A stretch of 64,000 nt of DNA from Paenibacillus sp. MSJ-34 (GCF_018918005.1 NZ_JAHLPR010000036.1:1-64000); one strand, 5' to 3'; positions 1-8,967 are shown, counted from the stretch's first letter. The notes: a model not told the origin generated them from the letters alone. Numbers and translations are program-made.

Positions 1-6
1 TTCATG

Positions 7-66
7 AAAATCACCCAATTCATTAGAAATAAAAAAAGCCTTCTCGGCGATTATTGGGGTGATTTT
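7..66. repeat. Imperfect long inverted repeat upstream of ypfA
   Basis: AAAATCACCCAAT (7-19) pairs with ATTGGGGTGATTTT (53-66) with one bulged base; the 33-base loop holds a run of seven A and a small GCC/GGC hairpin. A second, shorter repeat of the same kind, CACCCC/GGGGTG, lies at 93-98 and 106-111. No T-run follows on the plus strand, so it is not a convincing terminator. It may be an operator or an RNA fold in the leader of the next gene. Confidence 0.45.
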
Positions 67-121
67 GAAAAGTCAAGAGGAATGTTTGTTCGCACCCCAT
101 GTTTGGGGGTGAAACAATAGA

Positions 122-147
122 AGACCCTAGCTAGGAAGCTAGAGTCT
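122..147 (+). repeat. Stem-loop in the ypfA leader
   Basis: AGACCCTAGCT (122-132) and AGCTAGAGTCT (137-147) form ten of eleven pairs around an AGGA loop. There is no T-tract, so this is probably an RNA hairpin or protein site and not a terminator. The rest of 1-256 shows no gene I can support. Confidence 0.45.
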
Positions 148-256
148 GCAACGGAATGTGAATTCCGAGAAGCTTAATGTTATAATGTGGAGGGATTTGC
201 CATCAGGGCAAATTCGTCGCAAGAGAGAACTAAGAGGTTGGCAGGTGGGGCGATTG

Positions 257-907
257 TTGCCGAAAGTAAGTGACATATTATATATTCAAGTCGATTCGGG
301 AGATCGCGAAGAAGCTTCGAAACAATTCAAAGCGCGCATTGCCGAAGCCGAAGAGGATTGTCTTTATATCGAAATCCCATTGGAAGAAAAAACGGGAAAG
401 CTGAAAAAATTGAATTTGGGAGACAAGCTGTCGGCTTATTATGTGAATGAGAGCGGCGTAAAGCATTCTTTTCGCACCTTCGTTATCGGTTTCAAAGATG
501 ACGGCATCCGAATGGTTTCGATTCGGAAGCCCGTTCCGGAACAGATCGCAAAGGCGCAAAGGCGCAAATATTTGCGCGTGGGCGCCGAGCTTGAGGTGGC
601 TGTCAAAGTAAGCGGCCAGCTGCGTTTTGTCGCCGTCACGAAAGATGTAAGCGGAGGAGGCCTCTCTTTCGTATGCGACGGCCAATGGTCGCTGCGCAAT
701 GAACAACCGCTATTTTGCTGGCTGTTGCTAACGTTTAAGAACGGCTCGATCGGCCATATTCCGTTTACGGGGGAAATCGTTCGGCTGAAACGGCTTATGA
801 CCGGCGAGCAGATGGTGATGCTGCAATATACCGACATTGCGGATACCGACCGGCAAACGTTGATACGCTTCTGCTTCGAGCGGCAATTTCAAATGCGCAA
901 ACACTGA
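257..907 (+). CDS. ypfA: PilZ-domain c-di-GMP receptor, YpfA/MotI-like flagellar brake
   Basis: Resembles the YcgR-type c-di-GMP receptor YpfA (MotI/DgrA) of Bacillus, which binds the second messenger and restrains the flagellar stator. An N-terminal YcgR-like beta domain fills about residues 1-95. The PilZ domain follows, with RKYLR (about 103-107) as the RxxxR motif and DVSGGG (about 130-135) as DxSxxG; both are c-di-GMP contacts. I start at TTG 257 because AGGTGGGG lies six bases upstream and the product is then 216 residues, the family length. An in-frame GTG at 158 would add 33 residues without a good ribosome site. It heads the ypfA-ypfB-cmk order known in Bacillus. Confidence 0.85.
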   Translation: MPKVSDILYIQVDSGDREEASKQFKARIAEAEEDCLYIEIPLEEKTGKLKKLNLGDKLSAYYVNESGVKHSFRTFVIGFKDDGIRMVSIRKPVPEQIAKAQRRKYLRVGAELEVAVKVSGQLRFVAVTKDVSGGGLSFVCDGQWSLRNEQPLFCWLLLTFKNGSIGHIPFTGEIVRLKRLMTGEQMVMLQYTDIADTDRQTLIRFCFERQFQMRKH

Positions 908-973
908 TCGCCTTATGCTGCGCATAAAACGGAGGAAATCGGTTACAATAACAGGAAAACTTGGAGGTGTCTC

Positions 974-1228
974 ATGATGAGGGATAAAGCTTCCGAGCGC
1001 TATGTTCGCCTGTTCCTTCGTTTCTCGAGACGCGTCGAGCGGATGCTGCTGCGCTTGGTTATCGTTTTCGTTTGTTTCTTGATTGCGGCCCAAGCGCTGC
1101 TGCGCATTCCCGCATTGCGGGAATTGATTTCCGCCGTCGACCGTCTGGAAGGCAAGCCGGTCATGTATCGTTCCGCGCGCGAGAACAACAATCCTTCGCC
1201 GGAATCGCAACAGTTTTTGCATCCTTAG
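974..1228 (+). CDS. ypfB: Small membrane protein, YpfB/DUF5359-like
   Basis: An 84-residue protein with one central hydrophobic segment (about residues 27-48) after a basic, arginine-rich N-terminus and a short polar C-terminal tail. Position between ypfA and cmk and the general form match YpfB of Bacillus (DUF5359), whose function is not known. TTGGAGGTG at 961-969 precedes two adjacent ATG codons (974 and 977); either could be used. The C-terminal tail is longer than in B. subtilis. The identification rests mostly on synteny. Confidence 0.65.
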   Translation: MMRDKASERYVRLFLRFSRRVERMLLRLVIVFVCFLIAAQALLRIPALRELISAVDRLEGKPVMYRSARENNNPSPESQQFLHP

Positions 1229-1245
1229 CTGCAGTGTGGTATAAT
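1216..1245 (+). promoter_or_regulatory. SigA-type promoter for cmk
   Basis: TTTGCA (1216-1221), 18-base spacer, TATAAT (1240-1245) with an extended TG one base upstream of the -10. The predicted start point near 1252 lies just before a terminator-like hairpin. Confidence 0.6.
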
Positions 1246-1255
1246 TTTCACGTCC

Positions 1256-1276
1256 GCAGGCAACGCCTGCTTTTTT
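1256..1276 (+). terminator. Intrinsic terminator or 5'-end hairpin before cmk
   Basis: GCAGGC (1256-1261), loop AAC, GCCTGC (265-270 of this kilobase), then six T. It would stop read-through from ypfB. It also lies at the very 5' end of a transcript from the promoter at 1216-1245, where it may act as a stabilising hairpin. Confidence 0.7.
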
Positions 1277-1324
1277 ATTGAGGGCAAGTTTGCGGCGCAA
1301 CGACAGCTAAGGAGGAGTACCCCA

Positions 1325-2032
1325 TTGGCTATCTCACAGCCAGATGTGACCAAACAACGTAAAATTAATGTTGCCATCGACGGCCCCGCCGGAGCGGGGA
1401 AAAGTACGGTAGCGCGTCTGGTCGCCTTGGCGCTTGAATATGTGTACGTGGACACCGGAGCGATGTATCGGGCCGTCGCCTTGCATATGATTCGGCACGG
1501 CGTTCGTCCGGATGAAACGGAGCTTGTCACAAGGAAAGCGGCCGAAATCGATATCCGTCTCGTTCCCGAACGAAACAAACAAAAGGTGCTGCTGGATGGG
1601 GAAGACGTTACGGAGCTTATTCGTTCTTTGGAAGTGAACCGGCAAGTGTCGCATTACGCCAAGATCGAGCGGCTGAGACAAATGCTGGTGGACATGCAGC
1701 GCCGGCTGGCAGCCGGCAAAGGAGTCGTCATGGACGGACGGGACATCGGTACGCAAGTGCTGCCGGATGCGGAAGCGAAATTTTTCCTTACGGCGAGTGT
1801 GGAGGAGCGCGCATTGCGGCGGTACAAGGAAATGGAAGATCGCGATCGCGTCTCGCTCGAGCAGTTGCAGCGCGACATCGCCGAACGCGATCGTCTGGAT
1901 GAACAGCGAACCGTTTCGCCGTTAGTTTGCGCAAGCGACGCAATTCGATTGGATACGACTTCGATGAGCATCGACGACGTCGTAGCGCATATTGTCTCTT
2001 ACTGCAGAACCAAAACGGATGGAGCGAAGTAA
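1325..2032 (+). CDS. cmk: Cytidylate kinase
   Basis: Phosphorylates CMP and dCMP with ATP in pyrimidine nucleotide recycling; cytosolic. A P-loop GPAGAGKST sits at residues 20-28 and is followed by the CMP-kinase signature VDTGAMYR; a second nucleotide-site stretch MDGRDIGT lies near residue 140. Start is TTG 1325, with AAGGAGGAG about seven bases upstream. The 235 residues are about ten longer at the N-terminus than the B. subtilis enzyme. It is followed after three bases by plsC, so the two are probably co-transcribed. Confidence 0.97.
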   Translation: MAISQPDVTKQRKINVAIDGPAGAGKSTVARLVALALEYVYVDTGAMYRAVALHMIRHGVRPDETELVTRKAAEIDIRLVPERNKQKVLLDGEDVTELIRSLEVNRQVSHYAKIERLRQMLVDMQRRLAAGKGVVMDGRDIGTQVLPDAEAKFFLTASVEERALRRYKEMEDRDRVSLEQLQRDIAERDRLDEQRTVSPLVCASDAIRLDTTSMSIDDVVAHIVSYCRTKTDGAK

Positions 2033-2035
2033 ACT

Positions 2036-2605
2036 ATGTTATACTCCTTTTGCAGGTCCTTGCTAAGATTATTCTACAGGTTCGTCTTTCGGCTTCAGGC
2101 GGTAGGCGTAGAACATATACCGAAGGAAGGACCGGTCCTGCTGTGCGCAAACCATATCAGCGTCTTGGATCCGCCGACGCTCGGCGTGTTTCTGGAACGG
2201 CGCATTCACTTTATGGCCAAGGCCGAACTGTTCAAAATTCCGCTGTTCGGACAACTGATCCGGGGGCTAGGCGCATTTCCCGTCAAACGGGGCGGCGTAA
2301 GCAAGGAATCGATTCGAACTGCGCTCGGCATATTGAAGGAAGGCAAAGTCATGGGCATCTTTCCCGAAGGAACCCGCGGCGGCGGAATGGGTAAGAAAGG
2401 CGCGGCAAGCTTTGCGTTACGGAGCGGCGCAGCCGTCATTCCGGCGGCGATATGCGGGGAATACAAATGGTTTCGTAGAATGAAGATCGTTTATGGCCCT
2501 CCGGTGGATTTATCGGAATTTCAAGACAATCCTTCCGCTTCGCTTGAGCAAGCGACCGACAAAATTATGAAGGACATCAACGAATTGATTCGAACGCATC
2601 GCTAA
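2036..2605 (+). CDS. plsC: 1-acyl-sn-glycerol-3-phosphate acyltransferase
   Basis: Adds the second acyl chain to lysophosphatidic acid to make phosphatidic acid at the membrane. The acyltransferase block NHISVLD (residues 39-45, the HxxxxD motif) and FPEGTR (109-114) are both intact, and the 189-residue length is usual for Gram-positive PlsC. A weakly hydrophobic N-terminus fits peripheral membrane attachment. It starts three bases after the cmk stop. PlsY, which makes its substrate, is encoded five kilobases downstream. Confidence 0.95.
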   Translation: MLYSFCRSLLRLFYRFVFRLQAVGVEHIPKEGPVLLCANHISVLDPPTLGVFLERRIHFMAKAELFKIPLFGQLIRGLGAFPVKRGGVSKESIRTALGILKEGKVMGIFPEGTRGGGMGKKGAASFALRSGAAVIPAAICGEYKWFRRMKIVYGPPVDLSEFQDNPSASLEQATDKIMKDINELIRTHR

Positions 2606-2758
2606 TTTATTTTTGCGCCAGACGCATGAAATACAATTTTGGAAAGATACTACAGGTATTATTTTTCATTATGACTTATTTTTACGTTTGTTTTGAACGC
2701 CGCTCGTCAACGGGCGGGTTTAAATAAATGGGGTTTTCAATTGAGGAGGTTATTTCTG

Positions 2759-3970
2759 ATGACGGAAGAAATGAAAATGCAAGAGACGGTTGAAACTGAA
2801 AATCAAGAGGCAATGGATCATATGGTTGCCTTGAAAAAAGGGGACACCGTGAAAGGAACGATCGTCAAAATCGACGACAACCAAGCGTATGTAAGCTTTG
2901 GATATAAATATGACGGTGTGATTCCGATCCGCGAACTCTCTGCGGTTCAAGTGGACAATGCGGCTGATGCGGTACAGGTAGGGCAAGAAGTCGAATGCCG
3001 CGTCGTAAGCATCGACGACGAGAGAGAAAAGCTTATTCTGTCCAAACGTCAAATCGATAGCGAGAACGCATGGGAAGCGCTGCAAGCGCGTTTCGACAAT
3101 CAAGAAGTGTTCGAGGTTGTCGTCGCTGATGTCGTCAAAGGCGGAATCGTCGTTGACGTAGGCGTGCGCGGATTTATTCCTGCTTCTATGGTAGAGCGTC
3201 ATTTTGTAGAAGATTTCAGCGATTACAAAGGACGTACTCTTCGCGTGAAAGTGAAAGAATTGGATCGCGAGAACAATAAAGTCATTTTATCGCAAAAAGA
3301 TGTGCTCGATGAGGAATTCGAAGCGAATAAGCAAAAAGTAATGGCAAGCTTGAAGGAAGGCCAAGAAATCGAAGGCACGGTGCAACGGTTGACGCAATTC
3401 GGCGCATTCGTCGATATCGGCGGGGTAGACGGCTTGGTGCACGTTTCCGAGCTCGCTTGGACGCATGTCGACAAACCTTCGGATGTTGTACAAGAAGGCC
3501 AAACCGTCAAGGTGAAAGTGCTCAAAGTAGATCCTGCGAACGGAAAAATCAGCCTAAGCATGAAAGCGGCGCAACCGGGTCCTTGGGATACGGCGGCAAC
3601 GCAATTCAAAGTAGGCGATATTGTATCCGGCCAAGTGAAGCGCCTTGTCAACTTCGGGGCATTCGTTGAAATCGCGCCGGGCGTGGAAGGTTTGGTTCAT
3701 ATTTCGCAAATCGCCCATCGCCATATCGCAACGCCGTTCGAAGTGTTGAAAGAGGGCGAAACCGTTCAAGTGAAAATTCTGGACTTGAACGTTGCCGACA
3801 AACGCGTTAGCTTAAGCATCAAAGAGACGGAAGAAGCTCCGGCTCCGGCGCCGAAGGCGGAAAAAGCGCTGAAGGAAGAATTGAACAATCCTAACGTTTC
3901 GCTTAATAACCAAGGCTTAAGCTTTACGCTTGGCGAAAAATTCGGAGATAAACTGAGCAAATTGAAATAA
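2759..3970 (+). CDS. ypfD: Four-domain S1 RNA-binding protein (RpsA homologue YpfD)
   Basis: Four S1 (OB-fold) domains at about residues 26-95, 113-177, 198-266 and 283-352; domains 3 and 4 are closest to consensus (FGAFV and GLVHVSEL/GLVHISQI signatures). The C-terminus is a proline/alanine linker and a short basic tail. In Bacillales this protein has fewer S1 repeats than the six of Gram-negative ribosomal S1, and its ribosomal role is doubtful. The ATG at 2759 is chosen because GAGGAGG ends about ten bases upstream; an in-frame codon at 2693 has none. Product 403 residues. Confidence 0.9.
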   Translation: MTEEMKMQETVETENQEAMDHMVALKKGDTVKGTIVKIDDNQAYVSFGYKYDGVIPIRELSAVQVDNAADAVQVGQEVECRVVSIDDEREKLILSKRQIDSENAWEALQARFDNQEVFEVVVADVVKGGIVVDVGVRGFIPASMVERHFVEDFSDYKGRTLRVKVKELDRENNKVILSQKDVLDEEFEANKQKVMASLKEGQEIEGTVQRLTQFGAFVDIGGVDGLVHVSELAWTHVDKPSDVVQEGQTVKVKVLKVDPANGKISLSMKAAQPGPWDTAATQFKVGDIVSGQVKRLVNFGAFVEIAPGVEGLVHISQIAHRHIATPFEVLKEGETVQVKILDLNVADKRVSLSIKETEEAPAPAPKAEKALKEELNNPNVSLNNQGLSFTLGEKFGDKLSKLK

Positions 3971-4039
3971 TATCGTATTGCGAAATAGTGCGAAGCGAAC
4001 CGACCCGGATCGCTTCGCGCGGGCGATTAGGAGGTACAC

Positions 4040-5089
4040 ATGCGCGTTTCACGCAAAATGGAGCATGTACGCCATGCGTTGCAGCTTGGCCAGAGCGGAA
4101 ATAACGGTTTATCTGATATTCGTTTCGTGCACAACGCTTTGCCGGAACAATCCCTCTCCTCCGTCACATTATCGACATCGATCGGCGAGCTCGTATTGAG
4201 TTCGCCGATTATTATTAATGCGATGACCGGCGGAGCGGAAGAGACGGAGGCGATCAACCGGGGGTTTGCCGAGGCGGCCAAGGAAACCGGAATCGCGATG
4301 GCGGTCGGCTCGCAAATGGCGGCTTTGAAGCATCCCGAGGTGCGTTCGAGCTACACGGTTGTGCGGAAGACGAATCCGGACGGCATCGTGCTTGCCAATT
4401 TGGGCGGCGAGGCGACTCCGGAGCAAGCGCTTGCGGCTGTGGAAATGCTGGAGGCGAACGCGCTGCAAATTCATCTGAATCCGATGCAAGAGCTGATTAT
4501 GCCGGAGGGAGACCGGGATTTCAGAGGGATGGCGGAGCGGATCGGGCGAATCGCCGAAACGGTGCCGGTGCCGGTCATCGTCAAGGAAGTCGGATTCGGA
4601 TTGACGAGGGACGTTGCGCGCCGTTTGCGTGAAGCGGGCGTGAAACTGATCGATGTCGGGGGCGCGGGGGGAACGAATTTTGCGGCGATCGAGAATATGC
4701 GCCGCACGGCGCCTCTCGATTGGTTGAACGATTGGGGGCTGACGACCAGTTGCGCTTTGCTCGAAGTGCAATCCGTCTATCGTCCCGAACAGATTATCGC
4801 ATCGGGCGGCATCGCGGAGCCGATGGATGCGTGCAAAGCGTTGGCCGTCGGAGCGGCGGCCGTCGGCGTGGCGGGAGCGTTCTTGCGGACGTTGCGCCAG
4901 GAAGGGGTTGGCGCGCTGATCGGACGCATTCGCGAAATGAACGATCATTTGTCGTTATTGATGACGGCGCTCGGCGCTCCGGATGTGGCGGGATTGGCGC
5001 GCGTTCCGCTCGTGATCGGCGGAGCGACGGCCGAATGGTGCGCCGCCCGGAATATCGACATTCGCGGGTACGGATGCAGAACAGATTAA
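4040..5089 (+). CDS. fni: Type 2 isopentenyl-diphosphate delta-isomerase
   Basis: FMN- and NADPH-dependent enzyme that interconverts IPP and DMAPP, feeding the isoprenoid pathway that also uses HepS/HepT in this window. Family signatures are present: the N-terminal RKMEHVRHAL, NAMTGG, the Q/E region HLNPMQELIMPEGDRDF, KEVGFG, and the flavin phosphate loop GGAGGTN. Length 349 matches B. subtilis Fni. GGAGG lies just before ATG 4040. The gene stands alone between ypfD and yphA. Confidence 0.96.
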   Translation: MRVSRKMEHVRHALQLGQSGNNGLSDIRFVHNALPEQSLSSVTLSTSIGELVLSSPIIINAMTGGAEETEAINRGFAEAAKETGIAMAVGSQMAALKHPEVRSSYTVVRKTNPDGIVLANLGGEATPEQALAAVEMLEANALQIHLNPMQELIMPEGDRDFRGMAERIGRIAETVPVPVIVKEVGFGLTRDVARRLREAGVKLIDVGGAGGTNFAAIENMRRTAPLDWLNDWGLTTSCALLEVQSVYRPEQIIASGGIAEPMDACKALAVGAAAVGVAGAFLRTLRQEGVGALIGRIREMNDHLSLLMTALGAPDVAGLARVPLVIGGATAEWCAARNIDIRGYGCRTD

Positions 5090-5134
5090 ATTGCCGTCAA
5101 AAGACAAATAATAGTGGCAGCAGAGGTGATAGGA

Positions 5135-5758
5135 TTGAATCCGGGCATTATTTCGCTGTTGCTCTTATTGATTGCTGCCATTTTGACGGCGAGCGGATGG
5201 AACCGGCTTGTGGCCGGAAACGCTTTTTCCGAGAAAGCGATCTTGCTGTTTATGGCCGGATGGCTGTTTCTTCATTTCTTTACGATTCGTCCGGGGGCCG
5301 GCGTATCCGTTAATTTGGGAGCTGCGCTTATTGCGGCGGCGATTCCCGTTATGTATATGCGTATGCGCAGCGCGTACCGGCGCGTCTACGTTTCCCTCGT
5401 CGCTATTTTGATCGCGATGCTGTATGGGCTTTTCAGCCATTTGCATGCGCTTGATCCGGTGCTGATCTGGGTTTCCCCCGAATGGGATCCCGTCATCGTC
5501 ATCGGATTGTGCATCTTCATGACCGTACATACTTTCGAGGAGCAAGTGGCGACCGTCTCGATCGGGCTTCTGGGCGGAGATCTGCTGCTGCAAGCGCTAA
5601 ACGGCGGCATGCATGCGATACAAATCGGAACGCCGGGCTGGCACGATACGTGGTGGTTGACGCTGCTGGCGGTCAGGGTGTCGGCATGGACGGCGGAGAA
5701 GGTGCTGGAAGGCTGGAGAATGGCTCGTTCCGCCTTGTTTCGACGCAAAAATAAATAA
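5135..5758 (+). CDS. yphA: Multi-pass membrane protein, YphA-like
   Basis: About 207 residues with five to six hydrophobic helices, beginning directly with a leucine-rich segment and ending in a basic tail. Size, topology and position between fni and der match YphA of B. subtilis, which has no known function. I place the start at TTG 5135 because AGAGGTGA ends six bases upstream; the in-frame GTG at 5114 lacks such a site. No catalytic motif is visible. Confidence 0.7.
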   Translation: MNPGIISLLLLLIAAILTASGWNRLVAGNAFSEKAILLFMAGWLFLHFFTIRPGAGVSVNLGAALIAAAIPVMYMRMRSAYRRVYVSLVAILIAMLYGLFSHLHALDPVLIWVSPEWDPVIVIGLCIFMTVHTFEEQVATVSIGLLGGDLLLQALNGGMHAIQIGTPGWHDTWWLTLLAVRVSAWTAEKVLEGWRMARSALFRRKNK

Positions 5759-5760
5759 CG

Positions 5761-5789
5761 CAAACGGTTAGCAAAGAGCGCCGTTTTTT
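5761..5789 (+). terminator. Weak terminator after yphA
   Basis: AAACGG (5762-5767) can pair with CCGTTT (5781-5786), followed by a T-run, with a 13-base loop. It overlaps the promoter proposed for der, so the two signals are interleaved. Confidence 0.35.
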
Positions 5790-5797
5790 GCTATGAT
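5768..5797 (+). promoter_or_regulatory. Candidate SigA promoter for der
   Basis: TTAGCA (5768-5773), 18-base spacer, TATGAT (5792-5797). The der start codon is about 70 bases downstream. Confidence 0.4.
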
Positions 5798-5869
5798 TGA
5801 GAAATGCGAAACGATAAGTTTTCAAACTTATTGTATTATTTGACCCAAAGACATTTTAGGAGGATGACT

Positions 5870-7195
5870 ATGGCAAGACCCGTTATTGCTATCGTCGGCA
5901 GGCCGAACGTAGGAAAATCGACGATTTTTAACCGTATTATCGGCGACCGGCTGGCAATAGTTGAAGATAAACCCGGAATTACGCGCGACCGCATATACGG
6001 CAGCGGAGAATGGAACGGCAAGCCTTTCAGCATCATCGATACCGGCGGCATCGAAATCGACGGCGAAGACGCCATGCTGAAATCGATCCGCGCGCAGGCC
6101 GAATTGGCCATCGAGGAAGCGGACGTCATCGTCTTTATGTGCGATGCGAAGGCGGGCGTAACGAATGCCGACGAAGAAGTGGCCGAATTGCTCTACCGCT
6201 CGGGCAAACCGATTATCGTTGCGGTCAATAAGGTTGACAATCTGAATCGGATGGAGGATATATACGAGTTTTATTCCTTAGGATTCGGCGATCCGATCGC
6301 CTTATCGGGCGCGCATGGAACCGGCATCGGCGATTTGCTCGACGAGGCCGCGAAACGGCTGCCCGAGCAGACGGAAGAAGAATATGACGAAGACGTCATT
6401 AGAGTGGCGTTGATCGGGCGCCCGAATGTGGGCAAATCTTCGCTGGTTAACGCCATTCTGGGCGAAGAACGCGTCATCGTCAGCGATGTTGCGGGAACGA
6501 CGCGCGACGCGGTCGATACGCCGTTCGAGCAGGACGGTCAGCGTTATGTGCTGATCGATACGGCCGGGATGCGCAAACGGGGCAAAGTGTACGAAACGAC
6601 CGAAAAATACAGCGTCATGCGCTCTTTGAAAGCGATTGAACGAGCGGACGTTGTATTGGTCGTCATTAACGGCGAAGAAGGGATTATCGAACAGGATAAG
6701 CATATTGCCGGATATGCCCATGAAGCGGGTAAGGCGTCCATCTTCGTGGTCAATAAATGGGATGCGGTCGAGAAGGACGATAAGACGATGCATCAATTTA
6801 CGCAGAAAATACGCGATCATTTTCTGTTCATGACTTACAGTCCGATCGTCTTCCTATCCGCCAAAACGAAACAGCGGCTTCATAAGCTGCTGCCTGTCGT
6901 TCAGCATGTGTCGCAGCAGCATGCGCTGCGCGTGCAAACGCATCTGCTTAACGACGTCGTATCCGACGCGGTGGCCATGAATCCCCCGCCGACCGACAAG
7001 GGACGAAGATTGCGCATTAATTATGTCACACAAGTTGCGGTGAAGCCGCCGACCATTGTCATTTTCGTGAACGATCCGGAATTGATGCATTTTTCGTATG
7101 AACGCTATTTGGATAATAAAATTCGAGCCGCGTTCGATTTTGAAGGAACGCCGATTCGATTGTTGACACGGCGCAAATCGGATGATAATTCGTAA
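5870..7195 (+). CDS. der: Ribosome-assembly GTPase Der (EngA)
   Basis: Double-GTPase needed for 50S subunit maturation. Two complete G domains are visible: the first P-loop GRPNVGKS is at residues 10-17, the second near residue 183; each has a DTAG/DTGG G3 motif and an NKVD or NKWD G4 motif. A KH-like domain forms the C-terminus, ending in a basic RRK segment. TTAGGAGG is seven bases before ATG 5870; an in-frame codon at 5804 is too far upstream. Length 441, near the B. subtilis 436. Confidence 0.97.
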   Translation: MARPVIAIVGRPNVGKSTIFNRIIGDRLAIVEDKPGITRDRIYGSGEWNGKPFSIIDTGGIEIDGEDAMLKSIRAQAELAIEEADVIVFMCDAKAGVTNADEEVAELLYRSGKPIIVAVNKVDNLNRMEDIYEFYSLGFGDPIALSGAHGTGIGDLLDEAAKRLPEQTEEEYDEDVIRVALIGRPNVGKSSLVNAILGEERVIVSDVAGTTRDAVDTPFEQDGQRYVLIDTAGMRKRGKVYETTEKYSVMRSLKAIERADVVLVVINGEEGIIEQDKHIAGYAHEAGKASIFVVNKWDAVEKDDKTMHQFTQKIRDHFLFMTYSPIVFLSAKTKQRLHKLLPVVQHVSQQHALRVQTHLLNDVVSDAVAMNPPPTDKGRRLRINYVTQVAVKPPTIVIFVNDPELMHFSYERYLDNKIRAAFDFEGTPIRLLTRRKSDDNS

Positions 7196-7209
7196 AGAGG
7201 GGGAAAACT

Positions 7210-7827
7210 GTGGTTTTACCGATTATCGCTATTGTAATCAGTTATTTGCTCGGTTCGGTCAGTTTTAGCGTTGTTATTGCGAAATGGATGAAAGGCATCG
7301 ACATTCGGCAGCACGGAAGCGGCAATGCGGGCGCGACCAACACGCTGCGCGTGCTCGGCAAAGGCCCGGCGATCGGAGTTCTGGCGTTGGACGTGCTGAA
7401 AGGGATGGGAGCGGTCTGGCTCGGCAAATGGCTTGGCGCGGATAACGGCTGGATCCCTGTGTTGTGCGGCATTGCGGCTATCGTAGGCCATAATTGGCCG
7501 ATCTACTTCCGTTTCAAAGGCGGCAAAGGGATCGCGACGACGATTGGCGTCATGGCGACCTTAAGCTTTTTGCCGGCTCTTTTTGCCGGCATTATTGCGA
7601 TTCTTTCGATTGTGTTTACAAGATACGTTTCGCTCGGTTCGCTGCTTTTTACCGGACTATTACCGATTTTTATCGTATTGCTCGGCAGACCTTGGGAAGT
7701 GTTCTGGGCCAGTTTGCTGCTCTGTTTATTCGCTTTTGTAAGACATCGTTCGAATATTGTAAAAATTGTGCAAGGCAAAGAAAACAAAATCGGATCCAAG
7801 CAGAAAGGGGAACGTCGAGTTGTCTAA
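7210..7827 (+). CDS. plsY: Glycerol-3-phosphate acyltransferase PlsY
   Basis: Integral membrane enzyme that transfers acyl groups from acyl-phosphate to glycerol-3-phosphate, the first step in phospholipid synthesis. The signature GSGNAGATNTLR is at residues 36-47, and the second conserved loop GGKGIATT follows near residue 103; five or so transmembrane helices surround them. GTG start 7210 has GAGGGGGA upstream. It overlaps gpsA, whose product makes the glycerol-3-phosphate it uses. In B. subtilis the two genes are not adjacent. Confidence 0.95.
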   Translation: MVLPIIAIVISYLLGSVSFSVVIAKWMKGIDIRQHGSGNAGATNTLRVLGKGPAIGVLALDVLKGMGAVWLGKWLGADNGWIPVLCGIAAIVGHNWPIYFRFKGGKGIATTIGVMATLSFLPALFAGIIAILSIVFTRYVSLGSLLFTGLLPIFIVLLGRPWEVFWASLLLCLFAFVRHRSNIVKIVQGKENKIGSKQKGERRVV

Positions 7828-8857
7828 AAAAGTGGCTGTGCTCGTCGCAGGAAGTTGGGGGACGGCGCTGGCGAAAGTACTTGCCGACAATGAGATCGAT
7901 GTGGCTCTCTGGTCGCGGAACGAGGAGCAAGTACGGCAAATCAACGATACGCATCAGAATGAAAAGTATATGCCGGGCGTGGATTTGCCGCGGCGGATCC
8001 GGGCTACGACCGATTTGCGGGAAGCGATGGACGATGCCGTCGCCGTCGTCATCGTGGCCCCTTCGTCGGCGATGCGCGAAGTTGCCCGCGGGATTCGGCC
8101 CTTCTTCCGGGAAGATATGATATGCATTCATGCGACGAAAGGATTCGAAGTCGGTACGATGAAGCGGATGTCGACCGTCATCGCCGAGGAATTGGGCTGC
8201 GACGAATCGGATATCGTCGTCCTGTCCGGGCCGAGCCACGCGGAGGAAGTCGTCCGCTGCTGCCCGACAACGGTTGTCGTCGCTTCGCAACAACTGAAAC
8301 ATGCCGAGATCGCCCAGGATTTGTTCATGAACGCTTATTTCCGCGTTTATACGAATCCGGACGCGCTTGGCGCGGAATTGTCCGGAGCTCTCAAGAACAT
8401 TATTGCGATCGGAGTCGGCCTATCCGACGGCTTGGGGTACGGCGATAACGCGAAGGCGGCGCTGCTCACGCGCGGTCTCGCCGAGATTGCCCGCCTGGGC
8501 ACGGCTATGGGAGCCAGCACGTTGACGTTTGCCGGGCTGGCGGGAGTAGGCGATTTGGTCGTGACTTGCACGAGCCGCCATAGCCGCAATTGGCGGGCGG
8601 GATCGCTGCTGGCGCAAGGAAAGCCGCTGCAGGAAGTGTTGGATCGGATGGGGATGGTCGTCGAAGGCATCCGCACGACGGAAGCGGCTTACGCATTGGC
8701 GCGCCAATACGACGTGCAAATGCCGATCACGGATCAGCTGTACCACGTGCTGTTCGAGAATAAAGAGCCGAAAGCGGCGGTGGAAGATTTAATGGGCCGT
8801 GTCAAGCGGCATGAAATCGAAGAGGTCGTAAACGAAACGAACTTCAAATTGCTGTAG
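7820..8857 (+). CDS. gpsA: NAD(P)-dependent glycerol-3-phosphate dehydrogenase
   Basis: Reduces dihydroxyacetone phosphate to glycerol-3-phosphate for phospholipids. Start TTG 7820 follows AAAGGGGAA and gives 345 residues, exactly the usual length; the gene overlaps plsY by eight bases. Recognised blocks are SGPSHAEEV, GALKNIIAIGVG (with the catalytic lysine) and the GLAGVGDLVVTC region. Odd point: the Rossmann loop reads VLVAGSWGTALA, so the first glycine of the expected GxGxxG is valine (codon GTC in place of GGC). This may be a trait of the clade or a sequence change. Confidence 0.95.
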   Translation: MSKKVAVLVAGSWGTALAKVLADNEIDVALWSRNEEQVRQINDTHQNEKYMPGVDLPRRIRATTDLREAMDDAVAVVIVAPSSAMREVARGIRPFFREDMICIHATKGFEVGTMKRMSTVIAEELGCDESDIVVLSGPSHAEEVVRCCPTTVVVASQQLKHAEIAQDLFMNAYFRVYTNPDALGAELSGALKNIIAIGVGLSDGLGYGDNAKAALLTRGLAEIARLGTAMGASTLTFAGLAGVGDLVVTCTSRHSRNWRAGSLLAQGKPLQEVLDRMGMVVEGIRTTEAAYALARQYDVQMPITDQLYHVLFENKEPKAAVEDLMGRVKRHEIEEVVNETNFKLL

Positions 8858-8967
8858 CGCCTTCGCTTGACCGCTTGACGCTTTCCAATATTGGCCTATG
8901 CGGGAGGCCTGCACCAAGCTTCTTCTCCTTTCATATGATAAAGAAGCACATTGTTAGGAGGGGAAGA

